DNA of 64,000 bases from Echinicola jeungdonensis (GCF_030409905.1 NZ_JAUFQT010000002.1:930001-994000), one strand, 5' to 3'; shown: positions 45,230 through 55,629, numbered from the stretch's first letter. The notes: generated by a model not told the origin, from the letters alone. Made by a program: numbers and translations.

Positions 45230-46567
45230 CTAAAACCCCCAGGGAAATGTTTCTGGAACCTGGTGACCATCTGGTTTTATATGCAAGGGGTTAAGAGCTT
45301 GTGTATGGTCCAAATAAATAAATACATCATATCTTCTTGGGATAACGCTTGGGACATAATTTCCGAGTTGCTCTCTTTCAGGATGATAGACCACACCAAT
45401 GGCCCGGTGCCCAATAGGTGTATCGAAAACCGGTTCATTTCTAAATTGATCTAGAAATAAGAGTTTATTTTCTTTTCCAGCTTTATGCAGCAAATATTCC
45501 CAAGATCCCTCAATACCTTGGGGAACATTCATTTTCCGCATCACATCTCCCCAATTTCGATCTGCAATAACTGCTCCTTTGTAAGAACCAAATCCTAATT
45601 TAACCACTCCTTTATTTTCATGTTGGCTGGTTACCATTTCCCCAACATTCACCATTCCATGTTTGGTCATATCCGTGGCTCTGGCATCCCCAATATGGGT
45701 ATTATGTGCCCAAACAATGGCTTTTGCACCATTTTCATGGAAATCCAATAACCGGTTTAATGTATCAACCATATGCCTGTCTCTTATATTCCAGGAAAAG
45801 GGACCTCCTTTGATCATTTTCCTGTAATATTTTTCGGCATTCTTGGCCACTAAGGCATTTTGTTCAGTGCTGAATCCCGTTTCAGGGTCTGTGTTATAGC
45901 GGCTTATGTTGTTACGGATTTCCTTTAGTAAATCCACAACTTCATTTTCACAAGATTTGGGTACCATCTGTGAATCCCGTGTATAGTCAATACCCTCATA
46001 ACCATAAGGCTCAAAACATGCAGCCGCTTTTTGGGCAGTCAGAAAAGCCTCAGCATTCGTTTTTTTAAGATATTTTAAAATGACCTCAATTGACTCTCCA
46101 AGGCTATAAACATCAAGTCCATAGAAACCTACTTTATTTTCCCGGGGAAGAGGATCATTATGTTGCTTTAACCATTCAACCAAGGCCACCATTTCCCAAT
46201 TGGCCCACATCCAGGTAGGCCACCTTCTAAAATAATGCAAAACTTCATGGGCACTTTCCCCAGCTTTCGGGTACCCTTTGACATACCTATTGAGCCGGTA
46301 ACAATCGGGCCAATCTCCCTCCACCCCAATGAAAGAAAATCCTTTTTCGGTAATCAGACGTTTGGTGATCGCTGCCCTCCAGGTATAATATTCATGGGTG
46401 CCATGAGATGCTTCCCCTAACAGGACAAATTGAGCATCCCCAATCTTTTCAATCAATGGGTCCAAAGAAAGGGGCGTTTCCGATGAAATAGAATAGGCTT
46501 TTATCTTTGAGATAATATGTTTTTCTATTTCATCTGTAGATTGATTTTTGGAGAAAGGGCTTTTCAT
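45230..46567 (-). CDS. Erythromycin esterase-family protein
   Basis: A 445-residue member of the Ere-like superfamily. The catalytic-site residues are visible in LLGEASHGTHEYY (Glu and His), GVEGDWPDC and IVWAHNTHIGDARAT (His). True Ere enzymes open the macrolide lactone ring, but most chromosomal relatives have other or unknown substrates; there is no resistance context here. No signal peptide is seen, so it is probably cytosolic. It is divergent from the DUF892 gene across about 217 bp. Confidence 0.88.
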   Translation of the reverse strand: MKSPFSKNQSTDEIEKHIISKIKAYSISSETPLSLDPLIEKIGDAQFVLLGEASHGTHEYYTWRAAITKRLITEKGFSFIGVEGDWPDCYRLNRYVKGYPKAGESAHEVLHYFRRWPTWMWANWEMVALVEWLKQHNDPLPRENKVGFYGLDVYSLGESIEVILKYLKKTNAEAFLTAQKAAACFEPYGYEGIDYTRDSQMVPKSCENEVVDLLKEIRNNISRYNTDPETGFSTEQNALVAKNAEKYYRKMIKGGPFSWNIRDRHMVDTLNRLLDFHENGAKAIVWAHNTHIGDARATDMTKHGMVNVGEMVTSQHENKGVVKLGFGSYKGAVIADRNWGDVMRKMNVPQGIEGSWEYLLHKAGKENKLLFLDQFRNEPVFDTPIGHRAIGVVYHPEREQLGNYVPSVIPRRYDVFIYLDHTQALNPLHIKPDGHQVPETFPWGF

Positions 46568-46784
46568 AGCTTTTCAATTTTAATTTGCTCCTCCAATATT
46601 TCGAAATGAATCCCAAAGGTAATTCTCCAATAAAAATACCAAAGTCACCGATGAATTTTAATGATCAAAATCAATTGTTACCACCTATTAATATTATTCT
46701 TTGGAATATGGTTTTATTTTAACTTCAATACAGGTTTATTTCAATCCTATTGAACCTTGTGGTATAAAAAGTAATCTACTGATC

Positions 46785-47279
46785 ATGAAACACATTCATA
46801 ACTTAGAAGATTTGTTCTTTGAGCAACTTAAGGAACAATATCATGCAACCAGGCAACAAATGGAAACCTTTCCAAAACTAAGAGAGAAAACATCCAATAA
46901 TACATTGAAGGAATCCATTGATCATCATATCGGTCAAAACAAAGATCAATTGGATCGAATTGGAAAGGTGTTTGCAGCCCTAGACCGAAACCGGCATGGG
47001 GAGGTGAATGAAGCTGCAGAAGGGCTAATTCGGGAAGCTATTAAATTAAGTGAACGCTGCTCAGATGCTGCTGCCCGGGACGCTGGAATTATCACTTCCA
47101 TTCAGCATTTTAATCACTATAACATTGCGAGTTTTGGTACGCTGCGAACTTATGCCAAGGAGCTGGGGTTTGAGGAGCCGAAAAATTTACTCGGTAAATG
47201 TCTGGAAGAAGAAAAATCGATAGATAAGGAGCTTACTGCACTTGCTGAAAAAGTTATAAACCTTAGTGCAATCCACTAA
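46785..47279 (+). CDS. DUF892 (YciF-like) ferritin-like protein
   Basis: A 164-residue four-helix protein of the DUF892/YciE-YciF family. It starts at MKHIHNLEDLFFEQL (ATG at 46785), which fits the family N-terminus; 28 upstream codons in frame are not convincing. The typical segments DLFFEQLKEQYHATRQ, EAIKLSERCSDAAARDAGI and FNHYNIASFGTL are present. The family is stress-induced and binds metal at a ferritin-like site in known structures. The exact role is unknown. It stands alone on the plus strand. Confidence 0.85.
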   Translation: MKHIHNLEDLFFEQLKEQYHATRQQMETFPKLREKTSNNTLKESIDHHIGQNKDQLDRIGKVFAALDRNRHGEVNEAAEGLIREAIKLSERCSDAAARDAGIITSIQHFNHYNIASFGTLRTYAKELGFEEPKNLLGKCLEEEKSIDKELTALAEKVINLSAIH

Positions 47280-47421
47280 TAAAAATCACAAAGTTTATAT
47301 TAATCGATGAGGTCAATGTGTCTTGACGGGATTTTGGATTTTCCTAACATTAATGCTGATCAATTAATTTGTGATTATAATGTATTATAATTTGTTTAAA
47401 ATGCATTTTATCAGTTTTTGT

Positions 47422-47465
47422 AAAAAAACAGCACCTTACTTCCTATTTCTCAGGGCAAGGTGCTG
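47422..47465 (-). terminator. Terminator of the former GH2 gene
   Basis: Stem CAGCACCTT / AAGGTGCTG (47429-47437 and 47457-47465) preceded by an A-run, which becomes the T-run on the minus strand. It lies 24 nt after the pseudogene's stop codon and is still intact. Confidence 0.8.
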
Positions 47466-47488
47466 AATTATTAATATACCAAATATCT

Positions 47489-49735
47489 TTATTTTCCTTT
47501 TACCTTCTCCAAGGTACTTTTTGGGAGCGCTTTGTTTCCTGTCGCAATGGAAAATCCAGCATCAATATACTCCCCTCCACTATGCTGTTTACAATGGATT
47601 GCAATGACATTTGTTCCATTGGATATCAATGCCTTCCTTGCTTCCTGGGATATTTTTACATTAACATAACTAGAAGTAAAGCCATCCAATTCTGCTGCTT
47701 TTATCCCATTGAAATAGACCACACTTTCATCATCATGATGAATCTTTAACCTTAAATTATCCAAATTTATTTTGGACAAATTGCCCAATTCAAAATCTCT
47801 TCTTAGCCATATTTCAGGACTGGTCCAACTTGTACCATTAATTGCACCTGGAGTACCCGGAGACCCGGAACCAGCTTTTCCAGAATCCCAGGAATCTGTT
47901 TCCATCCATCCAGGAGAAGGTTTTTCTATAGTGTAATGCCATATTTTATCTGCATTTTTCGCAAAAGGTACAATATCATAACTATACCAAATTTCATGGA
48001 TCACTTGATGATTGGCCTTGGCAATTTGTTCCGCAACCACCTTCATTACCCTGTCATATGTCATAATACCATTCAACTCAATTTCCACATCCGTAATTTC
48101 TGTATAAACCGCTGCACTTAGCCCCTGGTTGGTTTTAAATTCGGTCAGCATATCAGTAAACTTACTGTACATGCCTAGGTATTCTTTTTCATTATTTATG
48201 GTCACATACTGCATAAGATCCTCCGGATTCCAAATATGTCCATCAAGCTGGTAGCCAATCCCTCCATATTCTCCACAAGCAAAAGCCTGATAAGGACTAC
48301 TAGGATATGCTCGAGGAGGATAATTATGGACATCGGCTACGTCACCTGCACCCCTATTGGAACAACCACTAGCCTCATTTACAAGCCTGGACGAATCCAT
48401 TCCTTTTACTAAAGCAGCATATTCTTAGGTATCATGTTGAGCCTGACCTTCATTGAAAATCACCCACATCACAATACCTGGGGAATTCCAATTAGTTTCC
48501 ACCATTCGCATCATTTCATTAGTAAATGCTTCCTTATTGGGCTCCGGGTTGTTAGCGGTGTAACTGTTTGGGGAAGGCATATCCAGCCAAACCATTAAGC
48601 CCAACTTATCACACCAATAGTACCAACGGTAAGTCTCCACTTTGATATATTTTCGGGTCATGTTAAAGTCCAATTTCTTGGTCATCTCAAGGTCATATCG
48701 CAGGGCTTCATCAGTCGGTGCTGTGTACATCCATCTTGCCAGTAACCCTGATCTAAAGGCCCCATTTGGAAGACAAATTCATTATTGAGGAACAATCGTT
48801 GAAATTTTCCGTCTTGCTCCACAGATATCTTACGCATTCCAAAACAGGTATCAACTTATCGACAATTTCCTCCCCTTCTTTCAGGGCATACAAAAATGGA
48901 TTATCAGGTGACCAAAGCTTTTGATTGGGTATTTTTATAGCATTTGGTGCCATGAGCTTGCCATCTACTTTGGCGACCACCTTATCCCCTTCCATCACTT
49001 CGGCTGTATAAGTCAGAAATCTGCTTCCCGCGGTTTCTTCAGAAAGGTTGAGCATAGACTTGTCGATATCCGAAACCATTCTAAAGTCCACAATTCTTTT
49101 TTCAGGAACAGGCTCCAGCCAAACAGTTTGCCAAATGCCGGTTACTGAAGTGTACATGATCCCAGCTGGATTTAAGACTGCTTACCCCGCAAAAATCCTT
49201 CACGGCCAGTGGGGTCCCAAACATTTACGGTAACAGTTTGTGATCCCTGGCTCAAATAATCTGTAACATCAAAAGAAAAGGGATCAAAACCTCCCTGGTG
49301 TTTTCCAACCGATTGATCATTGATAAATACTTCGCATTGGTAATCTACGGCACCAAAATGCAAAAGCACCCTTTTTCCCGTCCAATTTTTCGGCACAGTA
49401 AATTCAAGGCGGTACCATAAACGCTCATGAGACTCCATTACTCCGGAAAGGGCGGATTCCACGGCAAAGGGTACTAAAATTTCTCTGGAAAGATTCCCTT
49501 TGGGGTAAGGTTCATTTTCCCAGGTTCCAAGCTGGAATTGCCATAACCAATTGAGGTTTTTCCATTCCTCTCTCACCATTTGCAGCCGGGGGTATTCTGG
49601 CAGCACATTTCCTGGATCAACATCATTTGCATATTTGGTCATCAAAGGAGCCTGTTTTGGAGTCCATTCCTGGGCATTTGCCCCAAGCGTAAACAAACAC
49701 AAAGTCAATACTCCTAATAGGCTTAGTTTATTCAT
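47489..49735 (-). pseudogene. Decayed GH2 beta-galactosidase-like gene
   Basis: A secreted glycoside hydrolase of about 749 codons broken by four lesions. Pieces in order: signal peptide (ends GANAQ) and sugar-binding domain to FLRGKQS; a one-base loss near 49176-49182; beta-sandwich from IMYTSVTGIWQTVW; a frameshift near 48838-48846; GMRKISVEQDGKFQ in the next frame; a one-base loss near 48728-48733; TIM barrel with the acid/base Glu in FNEGQ (48449-48451); an in-frame TAA at 48425-48427; then the nucleophile Glu in CGEYGG and a C-terminal beta domain. Reading across the lesions restores an unbroken GH2 protein. Neighbouring genes are intact, so sequencing error is less likely but not excluded. 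Confidence 0.88.
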
Positions 49736-50018
49736 TTTTATAGGTTTAATTTTAGGATAGGTCAAAATTAGGTAAGAAATCAGTAGACCTGATATTACTA
49801 ATCCTTCAAAAAAATAAGACAAATCCATCTTTTAAATTCAAAATCATCAAAAATGAATGCTTTTCGTTTTGATTTTTTAATAAATTGTCATTGAACCTTT
49901 TGAGGAAATAAGTCCCTCCGAATTCATTTATCCTCTCCAGCAACTTTACATATTTTAAAAATAACGGTAAATTAAAAAGTATGATTATTTTGAAATCAAC
50001 TTTCATCCCTATCTAAAT

Positions 50019-50684
50019 ATGAAAATAAAAGCCATAATCACCGGATCCACTGGTATGGTAGGTAAAGCGGTCCTTTTGGAATGCCTGGACCATCCTGAAG
50101 TGGAAAAAGTCCTGGTCATCAACAGGAGTTCCGTCGACATTACTCACCCCAAACTTCAGGAAATTATCCATAAGGATTTCCTGAACTTAAGTCCAATTGA
50201 GGAGTCACTTTCTGGTTATAATGCCTGTTTTTATTGTATGGGAATTTCTGCAATGGGGCTAAAGGAGGAAGAATACTATAAAATCACTTACTTAATGACC
50301 AAAACTTTTGCGGACACTTTACTTAACTTTAATCCTGATTTGATTTTTAATTATGTTTCTGGTGCTGGTACCGACAGCAGTGAAAAAGGCAGGATGATGT
50401 GGGCCAGGGTAAAGGGCAAAACCGAAAATATGATTTTAAAACATGGATTTAAAGATGCTTACTGTTTTCGGCCTGGGATAATTTTACCAGAAAAAGGCAT
50501 TCAATCCAAAACCAATTGGTATAACACATTCAATTTAACCCGTCCTATTTTTCCATTATTGAAAAAAATATCCTTAGTGACAACCACCACCAAAGTTGGC
50601 AAAGCCATGATTAACGCCGTTCTTTTTCCATCAAGCCAAAAAATATTGAATAATAAAAATATCAACCTTTTGGCAGGAAGGTAA
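50019..50684 (+). CDS. NAD(P)-binding SDR/epimerase-like protein
   Basis: A 221-residue Rossmann-fold protein of the atypical SDR group. The nucleotide-binding motif GSTGMVGKA is at residues 9-17, and YVSGAGTDSSEKG and CFRPGIILP are typical of the NAD-dependent epimerase/dehydratase-like proteins near YbjT. The catalytic YxxxK is not obvious, as in many members that serve as sensors or reductases with unknown substrates. It is a single gene with 182 bp to the next one. It may act on an oxidised metabolite, but no evidence in context supports a substrate. Confidence 0.82.
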   Translation: MKIKAIITGSTGMVGKAVLLECLDHPEVEKVLVINRSSVDITHPKLQEIIHKDFLNLSPIEESLSGYNACFYCMGISAMGLKEEEYYKITYLMTKTFADTLLNFNPDLIFNYVSGAGTDSSEKGRMMWARVKGKTENMILKHGFKDAYCFRPGIILPEKGIQSKTNWYNTFNLTRPIFPLLKKISLVTTTTKVGKAMINAVLFPSSQKILNNKNINLLAGR

Positions 50685-50866
50685 TATTATGCCTCACTGA
50701 AAAATTTTAATAGCTTAAAGTTTAACTCAGTTTCTCATCTTCTCTTAAATGAGCTATTCAATTTATCTCAACTAAAACAATAATTGATTTTTCTGGGATA
50801 TTTTACCCTTTTTATTGATTTTCACATTTCCAAACGAAAATTTTAGTATTAGTTAATTTTTTACAA

Positions 50867-51733
50867 ATGAAAAGAAATTACCGTCTCTATTTGGGATTGA
50901 CCATTTTGGCATTACTTATATTGGCATCATTTTTCAACCTTTTTTATGAAGGGGCTCAATCTTTTGAAAAAAAAGTGTTAGAAAATTTATTGGCCGGTAC
51001 TCTTCTAGTACAGGAAATTGAAGACCTGACAATCCCTTTGGTAGAAAGCATTCCCTTTTTGAAAGGATGGGGACAAGCATTTGAAGGAAATTTCGAAAAA
51101 CTCCATAACTATTTGGATCTGGCCTCTATATTAACTCTCTTGCAGCTTTCCCTATTAAAAATTAGCCATTGGATTGTTTTTAAGTGGACCATGATCCTAT
51201 TGTTCCTGGGCTTGTTTTTAACAAAATATAAACCCTTTTGTTTAAAATTATTAATTCTTTTTTTAATGATTTCTCCGGGGCTAAATATTTATTCTAGCCT
51301 TATAAGAACAATTGTCCACCAGACCCAAATGGAGTTGGGCGATGAACTAAAAACTCATTTAGAAGCCACTAAGGACTCTGTCAACCACCAAAAACAGCAG
51401 CACCAAAAGAAACTGAAAAGATTGCAAATGGCTCAAAAAGAAAACCATGGAGGGAAACTGGGTTTAGTGGACCGTGTGGAAGACAAGGTACTCAAGGCCA
51501 CTTATAGCGTTGAAGAAGAAACCAGTAAAATCGGCAAAGAACTTTTAGCCTATTTGAGATTTTCCTCACACCATGCCATCAAATTGTCACTCACCATACT
51601 GGCCAATTTTCTGATAATTTTTGGTTTACTTCCTCTTTTATTTTGGTATTTATTTATCCAATTGATTAATCATATTTTAAACGACTGTTTATTTCCAAAA
51701 ATCAACAAACCTTCCCATCATGAGAAAACATAA
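50867..51733 (+). CDS. Uncharacterised membrane protein coupled to a lysozyme
   Basis: A 288-residue protein that I do not recognise. It has an N-terminal helix (6-26), two or three further helices (about 88-145), a long charged coiled-coil-like stretch (about 150-225, rich in Lys/Gln/Glu, HQKQQHQKKLKRLQ) and a strong C-terminal helix (about 238-268). Its last 14 nt overlap the start of the GH25 lysozyme gene, so the two are translated together. It could anchor or regulate the lysozyme in the envelope; that is inferred from the overlap only. Confidence 0.7.
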   Translation: MKRNYRLYLGLTILALLILASFFNLFYEGAQSFEKKVLENLLAGTLLVQEIEDLTIPLVESIPFLKGWGQAFEGNFEKLHNYLDLASILTLLQLSLLKISHWIVFKWTMILLFLGLFLTKYKPFCLKLLILFLMISPGLNIYSSLIRTIVHQTQMELGDELKTHLEATKDSVNHQKQQHQKKLKRLQMAQKENHGGKLGLVDRVEDKVLKATYSVEEETSKIGKELLAYLRFSSHHAIKLSLTILANFLIIFGLLPLLFWYLFIQLINHILNDCLFPKINKPSHHEKT

Positions 51734-52448
51734 CCTCTATTGGCTGACTTTATTATTGTGTTCGATTCTTTTTTCCTGTGGGAACACAAAAAATGATAAC
51801 GCCCAAAATTCCAAGTCGGAAATAGAAAACACCCTACTGTCCCACCCTATTTTGGGAATTGATGTATCCCATTTTCAGGGAACCATCGATTGGCAGAAAA
51901 TCAAAGCAGCCAATATTGATTTTGCTTATGACAAAGCCAGTCAGGGTCAAGGATACCAGGATCCGGAATATTCTCATAATCGACAAGGGGCAAAAAATGT
52001 TGGATTAATCCATGGTGCTTACCATTTCTATGTGGCAGGGGAAAATCCAGAAAAACAGGCCTCCAATTATTTGGAAGCGGCAGAATATACCCCTGGAGAT
52101 ATGCCACCAGTCCTTGACCTGGAACCTGGAGGAATGAAAAATACGGTAGATAAAAAAAGCTTCCAACAAAATGTATTGAAATGGTTAACCTTGGTAGAAG
52201 AAAAATTAAAGGTAAAGCCTATTATATACACCGATCCCCAATTTGGAAATGAATACCTGGACCTTCCGGAATTTTCAAAATATCCTCTTTGGATTGCAGA
52301 ATACGGCGTTAAAAATCCCAAAACCCCTATTGCGTGGAAAAAAAATGGTTGGTTAATTTGGCAACGGACCGACAAGGGGAAAATTCAAGGGGCCATAGGA
52401 AATGTAGATCATGACCTTTACAACCCTGAAAAGAATTTTTTTAAATAA
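51720..52448 (+). CDS. GH25 lysozyme lipoprotein
   Basis: A 242-residue lipoprotein (lipobox LFSC, Cys20) with one GH25 muramidase domain (about 45-240). GIDVSHFQGTIDW carries the first catalytic Asp and PVLDLEP the Asp/Glu pair; WQRTDKGKIQG and VDHDLYN are typical of the C-terminal strands. It cleaves the beta-1,4 bond between N-acetylmuramic acid and N-acetylglucosamine. In this position it likely acts on its own cell wall or on other bacteria's. It starts inside the preceding membrane protein gene and ends at a strong terminator. Confidence 0.92.
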   Translation: MRKHNLYWLTLLLCSILFSCGNTKNDNAQNSKSEIENTLLSHPILGIDVSHFQGTIDWQKIKAANIDFAYDKASQGQGYQDPEYSHNRQGAKNVGLIHGAYHFYVAGENPEKQASNYLEAAEYTPGDMPPVLDLEPGGMKNTVDKKSFQQNVLKWLTLVEEKLKVKPIIYTDPQFGNEYLDLPEFSKYPLWIAEYGVKNPKTPIAWKKNGWLIWQRTDKGKIQGAIGNVDHDLYNPEKNFFK

Positions 52449-52466
52449 TTCTCAATAAATAAATAA

Positions 52467-52498
52467 AAGGTCTGGTTTTAATAAACCAGACCTTTTTT
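52467..52498 (+). terminator. Terminator of the lysozyme operon
   Basis: Stem AAGGTCTGGTTT / AAACCAGACCTT (52467-52478 and 52483-52494), loop TAAT, then T-run. Confidence 0.92.
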
Positions 52499-52700
52499 AT
52501 AAAAAAGTCCCTCAGCATTTTAGAAAGCCAAAAGAAGAAAAGAATGAATCCTACCATTTTTTTCTTCTTTAATTTTAATGCAAACGTTATCTTTTTCTTT
52601 TTTTCATCTAGTTTTTATACTCAAAATCATTATTTTAAAGGTACTAAAAAGCATTTCTTAAAGGGAGAGGCTTCTTATAACAAATCAAATTTTACTTTTA

Positions 52701-54236
52701 ATGATTAATCTAACTAACATGATCAACGAAACCACTAAACAACAGGTCGTCAAGCAGGGCATGTCACTTGAAAAAGTGGAAGAGCAAATCAAATATTTTG
52801 AAGAAGGATTTCCCTTTTTACCGATTACAGAGGCCGCAAGAATTGGGCATGGAATAAAACTTATCTCTCCGGAAGAACTGGAGAATTACCAAAAAACCTA
52901 TCCAGATAAAGCTGCACAAAAAGATATAGTCAAATTTGTACCTGCTAGTGGCGCCGCCACAAGAATGTTCAAGGACCTTTATGCGTATTTGAATGCTGAG
53001 AACAAGGACATAGATAAACACCCTTTTGTAAAGAATTTTATTAGCAATATTAAGTCTTTTGCTTTCTACAGGGATTTGGTGAATGTGATGAAGGAAAAAG
53101 ACCTGGATTTAGAGGAAGCCCTGGAAAAAGGTGCCTATCCAATCATCATTTGCCACTTATTAAATGAAGAAGGACTGGGATATGGTAACCTACCAAAAGG
53201 GTTAATAAAATTCCATCACTATAATGATGGAAGCAGAACACCGGTTTATGAGCATTTTATTGAAGGAGTCCAATATGGGATCGGAAAAAACAAAACCGTA
53301 AAACTACATTTTACTGTCTCCCCTGAACACCAGGAAAAATTTGAAGAAAAAATTAATTTCCTGAAAGAATCCCTGGAAAAAAAACATAAAGTGAAGTTTG
53401 AAGTTAGTTATTCCCAACAAAAGAAATCCACTGACACCATAGCGGTCAACATGGACAATACCCCCTTTATCGAAAAGAATGGAGAAATCCTTTTCCGGCC
53501 AGCTGGCCATGGAGCCCTCCTGGAAAACCTAAATGATATTGATGCTGATTTAATTTTCATAAAAAATATTGATAACGTGGTCCCTGACCGCTTAAAAGAA
53601 ACTACCAAAAAGTATAAAATTGCTATCGCCAGCATTTTGTTGGAAATCCAACAGGAGGTTTTCCAACTCCTTCATGATTTGGATGAAGAAATTACAGAAG
53701 AAAGATTAGATCAAGGAATAAAATTGTTGGAAGGTAAATTGGGTTTTATGATCACCCCCAATTACCCCACATTTACTCTTGGAGAAAAGGCCAAATACAT
53801 CAAGAAAAAATTGAATAGGCCTATCAGGGTTTGTGGCATGGTAGAAAATACAGGAGAGCCGGGTGGTGGACCATTTTGGGTGAGGGAAAAAGATGGTTCC
53901 CAATCATTACAAATTGGAGAAACTGCCCAACTTAATCTGGAAGACCCACAACATCAATCCATCTTGAAGAACTCCTCCCATTTTAACCCAACGGATTTGG
54001 TATGTGGGGTAAGGGATTATGAAGGAAATAAATTTGACCTGTTAAAATTCCGGGATCCAAATACCGGGTTCATCTCCAAAAAGTCAAAGGACGGTAAAGA
54101 CCTCAAAGCTTTGGAGTTACCAGGATTATGGAATGGATCAATGGCAAATTGGAATACCATATTTGTGGAAGTTCCACTCATTACTTTTAATCCCGTAAAA
54201 ACCATTAATGACTTGTTAAGAGAGCAACATCAGTAA
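52701..54236 (+). CDS. DUF4301 protein
   Basis: A 511-residue cytosolic protein of the DUF4301 family, restricted mainly to Bacteroidota. It shows VKFVPASGAATRMFKDLYA near residue 75, a sugar-nucleotidyltransferase-like P-loop, and GHGALLENLNDIDADLIFIKNIDNVVPD, which resembles the active-site region of UTP-glucose or phosphomannose uridylyl/guanylyl transferases. A nucleotidyltransferase function is therefore plausible but unproven. The second ATG at 52719 (MINETTKQQ) is an equally good start. It forms a single-gene unit with its own terminator. Confidence 0.85.
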   Translation: MINLTNMINETTKQQVVKQGMSLEKVEEQIKYFEEGFPFLPITEAARIGHGIKLISPEELENYQKTYPDKAAQKDIVKFVPASGAATRMFKDLYAYLNAENKDIDKHPFVKNFISNIKSFAFYRDLVNVMKEKDLDLEEALEKGAYPIIICHLLNEEGLGYGNLPKGLIKFHHYNDGSRTPVYEHFIEGVQYGIGKNKTVKLHFTVSPEHQEKFEEKINFLKESLEKKHKVKFEVSYSQQKKSTDTIAVNMDNTPFIEKNGEILFRPAGHGALLENLNDIDADLIFIKNIDNVVPDRLKETTKKYKIAIASILLEIQQEVFQLLHDLDEEITEERLDQGIKLLEGKLGFMITPNYPTFTLGEKAKYIKKKLNRPIRVCGMVENTGEPGGGPFWVREKDGSQSLQIGETAQLNLEDPQHQSILKNSSHFNPTDLVCGVRDYEGNKFDLLKFRDPNTGFISKKSKDGKDLKALELPGLWNGSMANWNTIFVEVPLITFNPVKTINDLLREQHQ

Positions 54237-54261
54237 TTTTAGTTGATAATTTTTCACTTCA

Positions 54262-54305
54262 AAAAGGCCCACACTCAATAATAAAAATTGATTGTGGGCT
54301 TTTTT
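54262..54305 (+). terminator. Terminator of the DUF4301 gene
   Basis: Stem GCCCACA / TGTGGGC (54267-54273 and 54293-54299) extended by TCAAT / ATTGA after one mismatch, followed by a T-run. Confidence 0.85.
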
Positions 54306-54659
54306 ATTCTATTCTTCTTTGAATGGAATTTCCATCATGGAAATAATAATTCCTTATTACGATCGACAGTTTTGGTTATGGGATCCCCTAATAAAGAATT
54401 TGACCCTTTCAATCCTCCAAATTAAATCATCCCCACATTTCTAAATATAATATTGATTACTCGGTTGGTCTATAAAAAAAGCAGACACCACAAAGCAAAA
54501 TTTCTAATTTTCCCGACCGGCCAAAAAACAAAAAGCAGAGAAAAATTCCCTGCCCTTTATTTGAAAACTAAACCAACTATTATTTAACTACCACAGTACA
54601 ACAAAAATAGTACTTTTTACTAGTTTTCAAAATATTTTGCTTGAAAAGACAACTAAAAA
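54306..54659. other. Spacer between DUF4301 and DUF3078 genes
   Basis: About 350 bp between two convergent units. No coding frame, RNA gene or clear terminator for the minus-strand gene is visible; an imperfect TTTTCAA / TTGAAAA pair lies near its right end. Confidence 0.5.
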
Positions 54660-55580
54660 TTATTTTTTATTATTTACTTTATAAAGTATTCCCAATGATA
54701 ACCCTTGACTATACTGGATGCCTGAATCTTGGTCAATATCATATAAATTGATATTGGTAAAAGTAACATTGATCAACTTGGAAATTTTAGCGGTTAATGT
54801 AATATCAAGCCGATGATCAATTGAATCAAAAGCCAGGGTTTCATAATTGGCAAACATCTGATACCTGGATTTCAGGTTAAAATTTTCATTAAAATCTTTA
54901 TCCCAAGTTGCAAAAAGCTGAAAAGCGAACCACTCTGCCCTGACCGTTTCCCCAGGGGTAACACCATAGTTTTCGGGTACATTGTCTGCTATTGTCCCAT
55001 CGGTCACAAAAGTAAACCTAGGCGACAAAGGCCCAATCCTAAGGTTAAACTCCTGGTTGGGTTTATATTCGAACCCTAAGGATGCTGTCAAGAACCCAGG
55101 TGACATCCACCCGGAAATCAAAGTTCGGTTTCCATCCTCATCATAGTTATAACCTTTTGTAAATTGTGAAAGGAAGTTTCCCGAAAAATAAGATCCCCAG
55201 TTTTTTGAAATTTTATATCCAACTTTGGAATCCAAAAATATTCGGTCATTGGATTTCCTTACAGTTTGGCCTTCATTTTTCACCACTCCATAGAGAAGTT
55301 CTATTTCATTGTCCCATGACCATTTTCCTTTTGCATAATTAGCCTTTCCGGCAATCACAGATCCCAAGGCAACAGAATTCACTCCTCCAGATTTCCAATT
55401 ACTGCTAAATGCAGCCTGATTAAAATTCAACCCTGCCTTAAAATTGTTGACCCAATAGGTTGTATCCTTTTTAGATGGCGCTAAAATAGAATCAGCTTCA
55501 GTATCTTGGGCAAAGGACTGAAGAATAACACATTGGAAAATAAAGATAATAGATAAAATTTTTTTTTGATAAAAAAGCAT
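54660..55580 (-). CDS. DUF3078 outer-membrane beta-barrel protein
   Basis: A 306-residue DUF3078 protein. It has a signal peptide (ends SFAQD) and the family-typical WVNNFKAGLNFNQAAFSSNWKSGGVNSVALGS opening in alternating strands, then many amphipathic strands (YGVVKNEGQTVRKSNDRIFLDSKVG). It ends with a barrel-like LSLGILYKV. I use the ATG at 55578-55580; 15 more codons upstream look like part of the leader. The family is of unknown function, probably a small outer-membrane porin-like barrel. It is divergent from the DUF202 gene. Confidence 0.85.
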   Translation of the reverse strand: MLFYQKKILSIIFIFQCVILQSFAQDTEADSILAPSKKDTTYWVNNFKAGLNFNQAAFSSNWKSGGVNSVALGSVIAGKANYAKGKWSWDNEIELLYGVVKNEGQTVRKSNDRIFLDSKVGYKISKNWGSYFSGNFLSQFTKGYNYDEDGNRTLISGWMSPGFLTASLGFEYKPNQEFNLRIGPLSPRFTFVTDGTIADNVPENYGVTPGETVRAEWFAFQLFATWDKDFNENFNLKSRYQMFANYETLAFDSIDHRLDITLTAKISKLINVTFTNINLYDIDQDSGIQYSQGLSLGILYKVNNKK

Positions 55581-55629
55581 TTTTAATAGATTTAATAAGA
55601 GAATATTCAAAACCATAAAGCTCAAAATT

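Noticed and set aside
45230..46567. Macrolide-resistance gene
   Set aside because: The protein belongs to the erythromycin esterase superfamily, but there is no mobile or resistance context, and most chromosomal relatives have other roles.
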